Below are positions 28,628 to 37,709 of a DNA stretch of 55,155 nt, piece after piece (within the stretch, counting starts at the first letter, position 1; every line of letters starts with the position of its first letter). The DNA comes from Bacillota bacterium. GTDB taxonomy: Bacteria; Bacillota; UBA4882; UBA8346. The translations under genes were made by a program, and so were the position numbers. The stretch lies in NCBI GenBank assembly GCA_023402395.1, contig JAEYGI010000046.1, positions 1-55,155 of the forward strand, in the 5' to 3' direction. The notes beneath the pieces were generated by a model. That model saw nothing but the letters and a program-made list of their open reading frames with translations, searched no databases and was not told the origin of the DNA.

Positions 28628-30343
28628 TCAGGCCGCCTTGAAACCGGAACCGCCGCTTCCGTCCAATTCAAAGACGGCTACGGCCTGTTTCAGGTGATCG
28701 GCGATGGCGGCCAGGTTTTCGGCGAGCGCGGTCACTTCCTGGGCCGCCGCGCTCTGCTCTTCGGAACTGGCCGAGACCTCTTCGGTCCGGGCCACGCTCT
28801 GTTCGCTAATGGCGGCGATATTGTTGATCACCGCAATCACCGCGTTGTTGCTCACCGCCATCTGCCCGGCCGACTCGGCCACCGCCTCGACCCGGGCCAG
28901 ATTATAGGTCAGCCCGCTATAAATCTGATCGAAAATGGCGTTCGCCCCCGAAGCGAGTTTCTGTCCGCTCTCCGCTTTGACCAATTCTCGCTGCATGGCG
29001 GCAACCGCGGTATCGATCCGGGCGGTCATGTCCCCCGCCAGATTGGCGATGAGTTTGGCCGCCTGCTTGGACTGCTCCGCCAGTTTGCCGGTCTCGCTGG
29101 CCACCACGCCAAAGCCTTTGCCGTGCTCTCCGGCGCGGGCCGCCTCAATGGCCGCGTTCAGGGCCAGCAAGGTGGTTTGCTCGGCGATGCCCTGAATCAC
29201 GGCGGTCATCGCGCGGATTTCTTCGGAGTTTTGGTTGAGCCGGTCAACGATCCCCGCCACTTCCCTGGTGGAAACATAAAGCTCATTGACTTCGCCGACG
29301 ATTTTACCGGTGGCTTGATGCCCGCTTTTGGCCAATTCGGTTACTTCCTGCGAAGCGCCGTCAATGATCCGGGCGCCGTCTGACACGCCCCGGATCAGCC
29401 CGGACAATTGCTCGACGGCCTGGACGGCCCGGTTGATTTGACCGGCCTGATCCACGGCGGACCGCGCCAGTTCGCCCATAGCCGCGGCCACCTGATGGGC
29501 TGTGCCGCCGGTCTCCGCCGAGGCATTTTTCAGTTCCCGGCTCGCGAGCGCCAGGGCTTGCGATTGCTGGTTGATCCCCGCCACCAGACTGCGCAGGCCG
29601 GCAATGGCCTGATTCAGTTCAGCCGCCATTCCGGTGATCTCGGCGCAGCCGGTGACGTGGAGATCGCGCGACAGATCGCCGGTTGCCAGCGCCTTGGCCG
29701 CGGCCTGGATCTCCTTTAGCGGCCGCGAAATGGCCGAGGCCGCCACCAGCCCAAAGAACACCGTGATGACGGCGCTCAGGATTAACAGGAAAATTGTGAT
29801 CAACCGGGCATTAGCGGAGTAGACCGCGCTGCCCGCGAAGGTGATGATCGCCGCATTCCGGATCGCGTCCGTAAGAATCCGCAGCTCATTGTCGATGGCA
29901 TTTAAAACCAAGTCCAGCCGCTCATAGTTGGCGACCGTGATCGGTTCCAGGACGATCGCTTTGACCTCTTCCAGGTTGGCAACGGCGGAACGGGCCGCCT
30001 GTCGGTGATCCGCTTCCAGCGGTTTGATCCGTTCGATCATCTTGTCGAGTGTAGTCATGGAAATGCCGAACATCGATTGATTGAGCAGCCGGCTCAGATA
30101 ATTGCCGCGCAGCCGTTGCAGATCGACCTCGGTAGCGGTGATGTCGTAGAGGGCGTGAGTGCTGCCCTCGAAAACTCGGCTTGAGTTCTGGTGCATCGTA
30201 TTGATGATTTTAATGCAAAAGCTGCCCTGGATCACTAAGAATACGGCCATGATGCCGATAATCAGCAGGATTTGTTGAAATACCCCGATTTTGGAAAAAA
30301 GGGCCCGGCCTTTCTCAGAGAGCTTGTTTCGTTGGTTGATCAT
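28628..30343 (-). CDS. Methyl-accepting chemotaxis protein
   Basis: Membrane chemoreceptor of 571 residues. A transmembrane helix near 20-42 (IGVFQQILLIIGIMAVFLVI) is followed by a four-helix-bundle sensor of about 140 residues, a second membrane helix near 180-200 (LITIFLLILSAVITVFFGLV), a HAMP domain starting SRPLKEIQAAAKALATGDLS, and a cytoplasmic coiled coil with the hairpin tip AARAGEHGKGFGVVASETGK near 430. The tip has VVASETGK where VVADEIRK is usual. The ligand is unknown. The start at 30343 has CGGAGG upstream; the open frame extends 30 codons further. No che or fla genes are nearby. Confidence 0.93.
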   Translation of the reverse strand: MINQRNKLSEKGRALFSKIGVFQQILLIIGIMAVFLVIQGSFCIKIINTMHQNSSRVFEGSTHALYDITATEVDLQRLRGNYLSRLLNQSMFGISMTTLDKMIERIKPLEADHRQAARSAVANLEEVKAIVLEPITVANYERLDLVLNAIDNELRILTDAIRNAAIITFAGSAVYSANARLITIFLLILSAVITVFFGLVAASAISRPLKEIQAAAKALATGDLSRDLHVTGCAEITGMAAELNQAIAGLRSLVAGINQQSQALALASRELKNASAETGGTAHQVAAAMGELARSAVDQAGQINRAVQAVEQLSGLIRGVSDGARIIDGASQEVTELAKSGHQATGKIVGEVNELYVSTREVAGIVDRLNQNSEEIRAMTAVIQGIAEQTTLLALNAAIEAARAGEHGKGFGVVASETGKLAEQSKQAAKLIANLAGDMTARIDTAVAAMQRELVKAESGQKLASGANAIFDQIYSGLTYNLARVEAVAESAGQMAVSNNAVIAVINNIAAISEQSVARTEEVSASSEEQSAAAQEVTALAENLAAIADHLKQAVAVFELDGSGGSGFKAA

Positions 30344-30707
30344 CGTTGAGTTCCTCCGAATTGTAACACTGCGCGCGTTATGTCGTTTGATGATGTTTTC
30401 GTCAACCGTCCGGGAGAGATATATAGCAACCAACCATCTTTAAGCAATTCTTAACAAGTTCAGTTATTTATATAAGATGAAAAAAGTTTTAGGAATAATC
30501 ATTCGCATCCCACAAGCCGGCTGTGAATGGGAAAACGATTGATCTTTTTTCATCCTATGAATCAAGGAAATATGTCGTAATTTATCCGGGCGTTCAAAAA
30601 ACTTATTGCGACATATATCTAGGTAATTAGTTCCGGCGGTTCTCCCTTCCCCGTCGAATCATTCCCCGAAATCGCCGCCCCGGCCCCGGCAATTGAAGCA
30701 CCCCTTC

Positions 30708-31010
30708 CCCAACTGATCCGGCTCTTGGATCAACTGCGGCAACTCTCCCTCCAATTGATCCAACCCTCCGATCAACTGATCCGGCTCTCAGATCACTTGA
30801 TCGGACACTCGGATCAACTGATCCGACTCCCCGATCAGTTGAAGCGCGCCTCTCTCCATCTGATCCAACTCTCCGATCATTTGATCCGGGAGCCGGATCA
30901 CTTGGAGTGCGCCCCCATCCATCTGATCCGGGACTTCAATCAACTGATCCGGCTCCCGGATCAGTTGGAGCGAGGGTTGCTCCAGCTGGAGCGGGCTCCG
31001 CTCCTTCTAA
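30708..31010. repeat. About fourteen tandem 21-bp GATC-rich repeats
   Basis: A strict 21-bp period runs through the block, with units such as GATCAACTGATCCGGCTC. Most carry one or two GATC sites arranged as an imperfect inverted repeat (GATCAACTGATC). The plus frame stays open (30725-31147) and would encode a heptad repeat like SDQLIRL, but there is no ribosome site and only a TTG start, so I treat it as a minisatellite and not a gene. Confidence 0.85.
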
Positions 31011-31146
31011 AAGCGCGGGTGCCACCAATTGAAGCAGGAGATTTTGATTTTGCCGGAAGGGGTTGCCTTGCCGGTTGGGTAAGGGAGGGAGATTCGGCGC
31101 GGCTCAAAATCAAAAAACGGAATTCATTGGCGGGTTGCAAGCCGTA

Positions 31147-31227
31147 GCCGGATGAAATAAATTCCGATTTGATTCCCTTTGCATTCGGCTTTAGCATGCG
31201 GACTTAAGCGAGAAATTAATTTGATCC
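31147..31227. repeat. Dispersed hairpin element, second copy
   Basis: About 50 bases at the left end match 20803-20849 with a few changes (GATGAAATAAATTCCGATTT versus GATGAAGTAAATTCCGATTT). The right end (31212-31227) is an imperfect inverted copy of the left end, as in the first copy. Confidence 0.75.
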
Positions 31228-31243
31228 GGCCCCCCAAACCGAC

Positions 31244-31271
31244 GAAAGCGGCTAAATTGCCGCTTTCGCAT
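31244..31271. terminator. Hairpin downstream of the LacI-type gene
   Basis: CGAAAGCGGC-TAAATT-GCCGCTTTCG is a perfect 10-bp stem 30 bases after the regulator stop codon. The T run after it is poor on the minus strand, so its role as terminator is probable, not certain. Confidence 0.6.
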
Positions 31272-31300
31272 AAATATCGTTTTATTCGCGTCCGGATCTT

Positions 31301-32323
31301 TCAATCCCGTTTGGCGGCGCTGGTCGAACTCCGCAGAATCAGCTTGGGCCGATAGGCGATGAGCAGTGTCTCCTCCCGCTGATGGTTGATCCGCTCGATC
31401 AGGGCGAGGGTGGCGTCCCTGCCCCGCTCGTACTTGGGCTGCTCAACGGTTGTCAGCGGCGGGTCGGACATGGCCGCGTAGGAGATATCGTCATAACCGA
31501 TCACCGAAATATCGCCCGGGATCTTCAGCCCCGCCTCCTTGATGGCCATCATCGCGCCCAGGGCCGCCAGATCGTTATAGGCGAAGAGCGCCGTCACATC
31601 GGGATGGCAGGACAACAATTTCTTGGTGAACGAAAAGCCCAGGTCGACGATTCCTTCGCCGATCACCACGTCAATCTCCTTGCGATCTACGAAAACCAGC
31701 TCCGGATCGTAGCACCCCCGCTCCCGCAAGGCCGTCTCGTAGCCCTCGACCCGGTTGGAGTTCTTTCCGACATAGGCAATCCGGCGGTGGCCGAGGTCCC
31801 AGAGATGAGTGGCCGCCATATAGCTGCCCCGGACGCTGTCGGCCACGAAAAAATCGGCGACGGTCAGTTTCGGATATTTGTGAAACGAGGAGACCTTGAT
31901 GTGATGGCTGTTTAACACCTTATAGACATTGTCGCCGACGATGGAGGCCAGCAACACCCCGTCCACTTTCTTTTTGATCAGCAGATTGATATAGAAGAGT
32001 TCCTGATCGGGATTGTTATAGGTGCTGCAGACCAGTACCGCGAAGCCCATGGACTGGGCCGCCTCTTCGACGCCGCGGGCGATCGCGGTAAAAAACGGGT
32101 TGGAGATTGACGGCAATACCAGTCCAATGGTACCGGGCTCCTTGACGGGTTGGGTTTTCCGGGCCGTCCCGGCCGGCTGGTAGTTCAATTGTTCGGCCAC
32201 TTCCAGCACTTTCTGCCGGGTAGCCGGAGATATCTTGGCGTCGCGGTTGTTCACGACCATGGAAACCGTAGCGATGGAGACATTGGCGAGACTGGCGACC
32301 TCTTTGATCGTGGGTTTTTTCAA
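31301..32323 (-). CDS. LacI/GalR-family transcriptional regulator
   Basis: 340-residue repressor. The N-terminal helix-turn-helix reads TIKEVASLANVSIATVSMVV with a hinge helix near 50-58, then a periplasmic-binding-like sensor domain beginning GTIGLVLPSISNPFFTAIARG and including DGVLLASIVG and GDISVIGYDDISYAAMSDPP. It starts at a TTG (32323) nine bases after GAGGT. It faces the carbohydrate operon across a shared control region and most likely represses that operon until a sugar inducer binds; this is inferred from position. Confidence 0.93.
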   Translation of the reverse strand: MKKPTIKEVASLANVSIATVSMVVNNRDAKISPATRQKVLEVAEQLNYQPAGTARKTQPVKEPGTIGLVLPSISNPFFTAIARGVEEAAQSMGFAVLVCSTYNNPDQELFYINLLIKKKVDGVLLASIVGDNVYKVLNSHHIKVSSFHKYPKLTVADFFVADSVRGSYMAATHLWDLGHRRIAYVGKNSNRVEGYETALRERGCYDPELVFVDRKEIDVVIGEGIVDLGFSFTKKLLSCHPDVTALFAYNDLAALGAMMAIKEAGLKIPGDISVIGYDDISYAAMSDPPLTTVEQPKYERGRDATLALIERINHQREETLLIAYRPKLILRSSTSAAKRD

Positions 32324-32357
32324 AAATCATTACCTCGCGCATCAAAATTTTAGTTAA

Positions 32358-32386
32358 ATTATAATCGCTATGGCCGTGGTTGTCAA
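32358..32386 (-). promoter_or_regulatory. Consensus sigma-A promoter of the regulator gene
   Basis: On the minus strand TTGACA (32381-32386), 17-bp spacer, TATAAT (32358-32363): a perfect match, 35 bases before the start codon. Confidence 0.9.
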
Positions 32387-32450
32387 ATTCCCCGTTTCTT
32401 GGCGGATTTTGAGCATCGGTTGCTTCTTGGGCTGCATTGCAAACCCCGGC

Positions 32451-32479
32451 TTGACAGCGTGGCAAAACCGGAATATAAT
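32451..32479 (+). promoter_or_regulatory. Consensus sigma-A promoter of the carbohydrate operon
   Basis: TTGACA (32451-32456), 17-bp spacer, TATAAT (32474-32479): a perfect match. The leader of about 145 bases that follows is AT-rich and holds the inverted repeat at 32487-32542. A promoter this strong implies tight repression. Confidence 0.9.
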
Positions 32480-32486
32480 TTATTTT

Positions 32487-32542
32487 ACCAAATTTAAATT
32501 GATTTTTATCTAATTTAAATGAGTTATTTTAATTAAATTGGT
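32487..32542. promoter_or_regulatory. Candidate operator: AT-rich inverted repeat after the operon promoter
   Basis: ACCAAATTTAA at 32487-32497 faces TTAAATTGGT at 32533-32542, with short palindromes (AATTTAAATT) between. It starts right at the predicted transcription start. It does not look like the usual CG-centred LacI operator, so the assignment is tentative. Confidence 0.35.
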
Positions 32543-32631
32543 TCCGGACTTGGTAAATCAAGACGTTTATAAAGGAGGTTAAACATATTTTACCGGTTTA
32601 AACAGTTAAAACAACCAGAGGTGATGCCGAG

Positions 32632-34434
32632 ATGAATTTCGAATTGAAAAAAGATGAATGCCGGTTACAACTCCGGGCTGTCCTTCCCGGCGAGGTTCGC
32701 CAGATCGAAGTACATATGATCAGCAACCGGAATCGTAACGTTTCAACCCTCAGCGAGGTCTCGCCCCACGCGCCCCAGCCCCACAAACTGAAGGACGTTC
32801 CCTTCATTCCCAACTCGCAGTTGCTCGGGGCTTGCCAAACCCGCGAACTATGGTTTCCCGTCGTCGACGTGGCCCTGGAGGACGGCATGGAAGCCGTGGC
32901 CGTCTTCCAGAACCGGGACTCTGTCTATTGCGTCAACGGAATGCGCTACCGGGAAATTAAGCCCCATGGCGAACGGATTGTGATTCCAGCCGCCCAACTG
33001 GAGTACTGGGAGAACTCGATCCTCATCGAACCCGCCTCCCCGCTGGAAAGTTTTTATCTGCGGCGGCGTTTCGCGACGCCTTCATCCCAATTCAGCCACA
33101 CGTTCAAATTGTTAAGCCCGGATTGGACCGGCTCGGTGGCGGTTTACGCCGTGACCCCCGACGGACCGGCCTTGCTGTCAACCCTCACGGTGGCCGAGAA
33201 ATTTGCCCCGGCGCCGGGCGCCGCTCCCGCCGGGCTCAACCGCGAGGCCTTGCTGAACTCGCTGAAGGGTTCGATCGACTTTACGCTGCGCAGCCAGAAT
33301 AACAATCCCAACAGTCCGTTCCGGGGCGGGCTTTATCTCTTCTACGATCTGGACGCCAGCGTCTACCGGACCCCGCATTGGATCTGGAGCTGGGGCCCGT
33401 CGATCCGCCTGCTGCTCGATGCGGCGGAGCTCCCCGAGTGCGCCGCCGGTTTCGGCTGTGAGCGGCTGGTCCGGGTCGCCTCCGCCATCGGCGAAACCGC
33501 CCTGCGCTTTCAGATTGACGACACTCAGCATCCCGCCGACGGGTTGGTGACCAGCCGCTGGAAACCCAATAGCAGCCATCCCTATGGTTATTACGAGAAC
33601 ATTAACAGCTCGGATGCGAATTTCCTGGCCGGCTGGGGCTGGGTCCCCCTTTATGAAAAGACGGGCCGGGAAGAGTTCCTGCGGGCAGCGGTCAAGCTGG
33701 CCGAGGGAACCGATCGTCTGATGAACGCCTATACGATCATTCCCCAGGATTATCTTCCCGATCTGATCGCCTGGAATCATCTGGCCCTGCCCTGGACCAT
33801 TCATACCCTGAACGAATCGGGATTCGGCGTGGAAGGCTTCGCCGAGCTTTACCGGGTGACCGGGGACGAGCGGTTCCGGGCCATGGGCGAGAAATATATC
33901 GAACAGCATCTGGCTTACTTCCAACGCCAGGACGGCCTGTGGGAGCGGTTATGGTACCGCCTGGAAAACCGCGCCCTGCCCTGCGACTTCGGCACCCGCG
34001 GCCAAGCCTGGCCGATGGAGGGAATTCTGGCCGCCTACCGTTTGAGCCGGAATCCGAAGTATCTCAAGATCGCCGAGCAAATGGCCGGCCATTTCCTAAA
34101 ATGGCAGCATCCCGAAGGCTGCTGGGCGTTTATCTTCAACCGCCCCTTCGACGAGGTCGGCGCCGACGAGAAAGGGACTCCGATCTGGAGTTATCTGTTG
34201 TACCAGCTTTACGGGTATACTCAAAACCCCAGTCACCTGGAGGCCGCGCGCCGGGCCTTGCGGTGGTGCGTTCAAAATCAATATCCGGGTCCGGACCCGG
34301 AAGCCGCCGGCGGGCTGGTCGGTTGCAACCCTCACTCCGGCGTGGTTTATCGTCCCTGGTTCCATACCTGCTGCAGTTATACATCGGCTTTCCTCGGATT
34401 GGCGGTCCTCGAAGAGTTAAAACTTGCCAAATAA
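32632..34434 (+). CDS. Cytosolic six-hairpin glycosidase-like protein
   Basis: 600 residues with no signal peptide. The first 190 form a beta-rich domain of unknown type; the rest looks like an alpha/alpha toroid (six-hairpin glycosidase superfamily), with repeated helical hairpins such as FGVEGFAELYRVTGDERFR and RGQAWPMEGILAAYRLSRNP, and the aromatic WIWSWGPSIRLLLDA near 248. I cannot assign a family number or catalytic residues. As first gene of an operon with a GH88 enzyme it probably acts on imported uronic-acid oligosaccharides; a lyase or epimerase role is also possible. GAGGTG precedes the ATG. Confidence 0.72.
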   Translation: MNFELKKDECRLQLRAVLPGEVRQIEVHMISNRNRNVSTLSEVSPHAPQPHKLKDVPFIPNSQLLGACQTRELWFPVVDVALEDGMEAVAVFQNRDSVYCVNGMRYREIKPHGERIVIPAAQLEYWENSILIEPASPLESFYLRRRFATPSSQFSHTFKLLSPDWTGSVAVYAVTPDGPALLSTLTVAEKFAPAPGAAPAGLNREALLNSLKGSIDFTLRSQNNNPNSPFRGGLYLFYDLDASVYRTPHWIWSWGPSIRLLLDAAELPECAAGFGCERLVRVASAIGETALRFQIDDTQHPADGLVTSRWKPNSSHPYGYYENINSSDANFLAGWGWVPLYEKTGREEFLRAAVKLAEGTDRLMNAYTIIPQDYLPDLIAWNHLALPWTIHTLNESGFGVEGFAELYRVTGDERFRAMGEKYIEQHLAYFQRQDGLWERLWYRLENRALPCDFGTRGQAWPMEGILAAYRLSRNPKYLKIAEQMAGHFLKWQHPEGCWAFIFNRPFDEVGADEKGTPIWSYLLYQLYGYTQNPSHLEAARRALRWCVQNQYPGPDPEAAGGLVGCNPHSGVVYRPWFHTCCSYTSAFLGLAVLEELKLAK

Positions 34435-34441
34435 CCAGCCA

Positions 34442-34558
34442 GGGAGCTTGTGCGGGTAATCGCGAACCACTACAACATCGGGTAGACGGTGCCTTAACGT
34501 TATCGATATTCGCTTGTGCTTTATATCCTGAAAAAATGAATTCCGCGCACAAGCTCCC
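34442..34558. repeat. Inverted repeat between the glycosidase-like and binding-protein genes
   Basis: GGGAGCTTGTGCG at 34442-34454 is exactly complementary to 34546-34558, with 91 bases between. It may be a small mobile palindrome or an mRNA element that stabilises the downstream binding-protein message. Confidence 0.8.
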
Positions 34559-34630
34559 AGGGAGGTGAATTGACGGTCCGTATCCAAACCATTATGATTG
34601 GCGCCATTTAATTTCTAGGGAGGGATTGTC

Positions 34631-36547
34631 GTGTTAAAAAAAGCATTATTGGTGCTGGCATTATTCCTGATAGCTTTCCAGGCGGTGGCCGGAGCGACGA
34701 AATATCAGGAAGCTCCCGCTTTGGCGAAACTAGTTAAGGGAGGCGACCTCCCGGCCGTCGAAAAACGATTGCCGGATAAGCCGATGGTCGTCAAGCCCCT
34801 CGAAGAAGTGGGCCGGTACGGCGGAACCTGGCGGATGGCCACCACCGGCATTGCCGACGTTGAAAAGCTGATCGTCCGGATCGCGTCCTATGAGCCGTTG
34901 CTGCGCTGGAAGCCCGACTGGTCCGGGACCATGCCCAATCTGGCCGAAAGTTACAAAATCGAGAATAACGCCTCCAGCTTCACTTTCAACTTGCGCAAGG
35001 GAATTCGTTGGTCCGATGGCAGTCCGCTGACGGCCGACGACATCCTGTTCGCCGTCGATAACATCTGGGGCAATAAAGAGCTGTTCCCGGCCGGAGCGCC
35101 GAAATGGATGATCATCGAGGGCAAAACGGCCGTTGTCTCCAAAGTGAACGACTACGCCGTGAAATTCAAATTCGAGAATTCCTACGGTCTGTTCCTGCAA
35201 CGGATGGCCACCCCGGACAGCCTGGATCTGATTCAGCCGTCGCAATACCTGAAACAGTTCCATCCGAAGTTCGCCGGCAAGGAAGCCATTGACAAGGAAA
35301 TCCGGGACGGCGGATATCACACCTGGGTCGAGATGTTCAACGCCAAAAACGACCGGAAACTGAACCTCGACCGGCCGACGCTGGGGCCGTGGAAAATGAC
35401 CCGGGCCATCGGCACCGGCGCCAATGTCAACTTCGATCGCAACCCGTATTATTGGAAGGTTGACCCGAAAGGGAATCAACTGCCGTACATCGACAAACTA
35501 CAATTTCAAGTCGTTGAAAACGCCGAAGTCGTCGCCATGAAAGCCATCGCCGGCGAAATCGACTGCCAGCACCGCTCGATCGGCGGCTTCATCGACAAGC
35601 TGCCGCTGTTCAAACAGAATCAGCAGCGTGGCGACTACCGGATCTATAAGGTCCATTACGCCCATTCCAACCAGTTGGTCATCTCACCGAACCTGAACCA
35701 CCACGATCCGGTGTTGCGCAAGATCTTCGAAAACCGCGACTTCCGTTTCGGGCTGTCGCACGCCATCAACCGCCAACAAATCGTCGATCTGGTGCTCTTC
35801 GGAATGGCGATGCCGCGCCAGACGGCTCCCAATCCCGATTCGCCTTATTATTACAAACCTCTGGAACAGCTGGCCCTCGCCTATAATCCGAAGCTGGCCA
35901 ACGAATACCTGGACAAAGCCGGGCTCACCAAACGGGACAAAAACGGAATGCGGCTCCGTCCCGACGGCAAGCCGCTGGAGATTAACGTCGAGTTCTCGTC
36001 GTTCCGGCCGGAATGGATCAACATGATGGATCTGATCGTCAAGGATTGGGCCGCGGTCGGAATCAAGGCCAATATCAAGCTGGAGGACCGGACCCTGTTC
36101 ACGGAACGGAAATCCGCCCTCAAGCACGACATGGCCATCTGGTCCGACGACGGCGGCTCGGGCGCCCAGGTGCTCCTGGAAGCCAAATACTATGTCCCGG
36201 TCAACACCATCGAATCCAACCACGCTATCGCCTACGCCCAATGGTACAACTCCCGCGGCAAGCAGGGAGAGGAACCCACCGGCGATATGAAGAAGCTCTT
36301 CGAACTGTATGACCAGATTCTGGTCACCCCGGACGAGAAGGAACAGGTCGGCCTGATGAAAGAGATCCTGAAGCTGAACGCCAAAAATCTCTGGGTCATC
36401 GGCATCTGCAGCAAACCCGACGAGTTCGGCGTGGTCAAAAACAAACTGCGCAATGTCCCGATGACGATCACCGAATCCTGGGTCTACCCGACGCCGGGCC
36501 CGACCAATCCCGAACAGTATTTCTGGAAGCTCCAGCCATCACGGTAG
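34631..36547 (+). CDS. ABC importer solute-binding protein, family 5 (DppA/OppA type)
   Basis: Periplasmic ligand-capture protein for the importer encoded by the next four genes. The 638 residues start with a Sec signal (LLVLALFLIAFQAVAGA) that lacks any lipobox cysteine, so the protein should be released into a periplasm. Family 5 landmarks are YEPLLRWKPDWSGTMPNLAE near 80, FTFNLRKGIRWSDGSPLTADD near 118 and FRFGLSHAINRQQIV near 372. Family 5 proteins bind peptides but also oligosaccharides; with a GH88 gene in the operon, a sugar-acid oligosaccharide is the likelier ligand. GAGGG lies upstream of the GTG-ATG region; the start at 34631 is a GTG. Confidence 0.93.
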   Translation: MLKKALLVLALFLIAFQAVAGATKYQEAPALAKLVKGGDLPAVEKRLPDKPMVVKPLEEVGRYGGTWRMATTGIADVEKLIVRIASYEPLLRWKPDWSGTMPNLAESYKIENNASSFTFNLRKGIRWSDGSPLTADDILFAVDNIWGNKELFPAGAPKWMIIEGKTAVVSKVNDYAVKFKFENSYGLFLQRMATPDSLDLIQPSQYLKQFHPKFAGKEAIDKEIRDGGYHTWVEMFNAKNDRKLNLDRPTLGPWKMTRAIGTGANVNFDRNPYYWKVDPKGNQLPYIDKLQFQVVENAEVVAMKAIAGEIDCQHRSIGGFIDKLPLFKQNQQRGDYRIYKVHYAHSNQLVISPNLNHHDPVLRKIFENRDFRFGLSHAINRQQIVDLVLFGMAMPRQTAPNPDSPYYYKPLEQLALAYNPKLANEYLDKAGLTKRDKNGMRLRPDGKPLEINVEFSSFRPEWINMMDLIVKDWAAVGIKANIKLEDRTLFTERKSALKHDMAIWSDDGGSGAQVLLEAKYYVPVNTIESNHAIAYAQWYNSRGKQGEEPTGDMKKLFELYDQILVTPDEKEQVGLMKEILKLNAKNLWVIGICSKPDEFGVVKNKLRNVPMTITESWVYPTPGPTNPEQYFWKLQPSR

Positions 36548-36568
36548 TTTCAAGTTTATAAAATGAAA

Positions 36569-36606
36569 CCGCCGGTGAAGCAGGTCCGCGCCCGCTTCAC
36601 CGGCCG
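36569..36606 (+). terminator. Hairpin between binding-protein and permease genes
   Basis: CCGGTGAAGC at 36572-36581 pairs exactly with 36594-36603. No T run follows, so it is more likely an mRNA-stabilising hairpin that raises binding protein over permease than a full terminator. Confidence 0.6.
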
Positions 36607-36709
36607 GCTGCGAAATTAAAACTGTTTCGTAGGCCAATTCGCCGGGGGAGTACCGACACTCCCCCATCTTCGCGGCGACGACGGCGCGGCCGGAACGGAG
36701 GAAGAGAGT

Positions 36710-37693
36710 ATGCTGGCGTTTATCGGCAAACGTTTAATCTATATGGCCATCACTCTATGGGTGATCTCCATTGTGACCTTTATCATTATTCAGTTGCCAC
36801 CCGGCGATTACCTGACGACGCTGGTGGCCACCATGTCGGAACGGGGCGACTCCATTTCGATGGAGCAAATCGCCGCCTTGAAAACCCGCTATGGATTGGA
36901 TCGGCCGTTATATGTCCAATATTTCGTCTGGTTTAAAGGCATCCTGCACGGCGATTTCGGATGGTCCTTCGAATGGGGCAAGCCCGTCAAAGACCTCTTG
37001 TGGGGCAGAATCGGACTGACCCTGACCGTCACCGTCTTCTCGCTGTTGTTCACCTGGGCGGTGGCGTTTCCCATCGGCATCTATTCGGCGGTGAAACAAT
37101 ATTCACCCGGTGACTATATCGCGACGCTCTTTGGCTTTGCCGGAATGGCCATCCCCAATTTCCTGTTGGCGCTGATTTTGATGTGGATCGGGTTCCGTTA
37201 TTTCGGAATCAACGTCGGCGGGCTGTTCTCACCCGAATACATGGACGCCGCCTGGAGCTGGGGCCGGTTCGTCGATCTGCTGCAACACATCTGGATCCCA
37301 ATGATTGTGGTCGGGTTGAGCAGCACCGCCACCCTGATCCGAACCATGCGCGCCAATCTCCTGGACGAGCTGAACAAACCCTATGTGGTGACCGGCCGGG
37401 CCAAGGGCATGCAAGAACGGGAACTGATCCTGAAATACCCGGTCCGGATCGCTTTGAACCCCTTCATCAGCACCCTGGGCTGGAGCCTGCCGACCCTGAT
37501 CTCCGGCGAGATGATCAGCTCCGTGGTTCTGAACCTGCCGACCACCGGCCCGCTTTTTCTCCGGGCGCTGCAGAGCCAGGACATGTACTTGGCCGGGAGC
37601 TTCGTGATTATTTTGAGTTCCCTGACGGTCATCGGGACGCTTTTGTCCGATATCGTCCTCGCCTGGGTCGATCCCAGAATTCGTTATGAGTAG
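36710..37693 (+). CDS. ABC importer permease, DppB/OppB type
   Basis: First membrane subunit of the importer. 327 residues with about six membrane helices, the N-terminal signature FIGKRLIYMAITLWVISIVT, an extracytoplasmic loop, and the cytoplasmic coupling (EAA-like) loop VVTGRAKGMQERELILKYPV near 225 that docks on the ATPases. GGAGG lies nine bases before the ATG. The next gene begins at its 3' end. Confidence 0.95.
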   Translation: MLAFIGKRLIYMAITLWVISIVTFIIIQLPPGDYLTTLVATMSERGDSISMEQIAALKTRYGLDRPLYVQYFVWFKGILHGDFGWSFEWGKPVKDLLWGRIGLTLTVTVFSLLFTWAVAFPIGIYSAVKQYSPGDYIATLFGFAGMAIPNFLLALILMWIGFRYFGINVGGLFSPEYMDAAWSWGRFVDLLQHIWIPMIVVGLSSTATLIRTMRANLLDELNKPYVVTGRAKGMQERELILKYPVRIALNPFISTLGWSLPTLISGEMISSVVLNLPTTGPLFLRALQSQDMYLAGSFVIILSSLTVIGTLLSDIVLAWVDPRIRYE

Positions 37694-37709
37694 CCAGGAG
37701 GTGAGCACT

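Noticed and set aside
30725..31147. 140-codon open frame across the 21-bp repeats
   Set aside because: It has a TTG start with no ribosome site, and its composition simply follows the repeat period. I list the DNA as a repeat.
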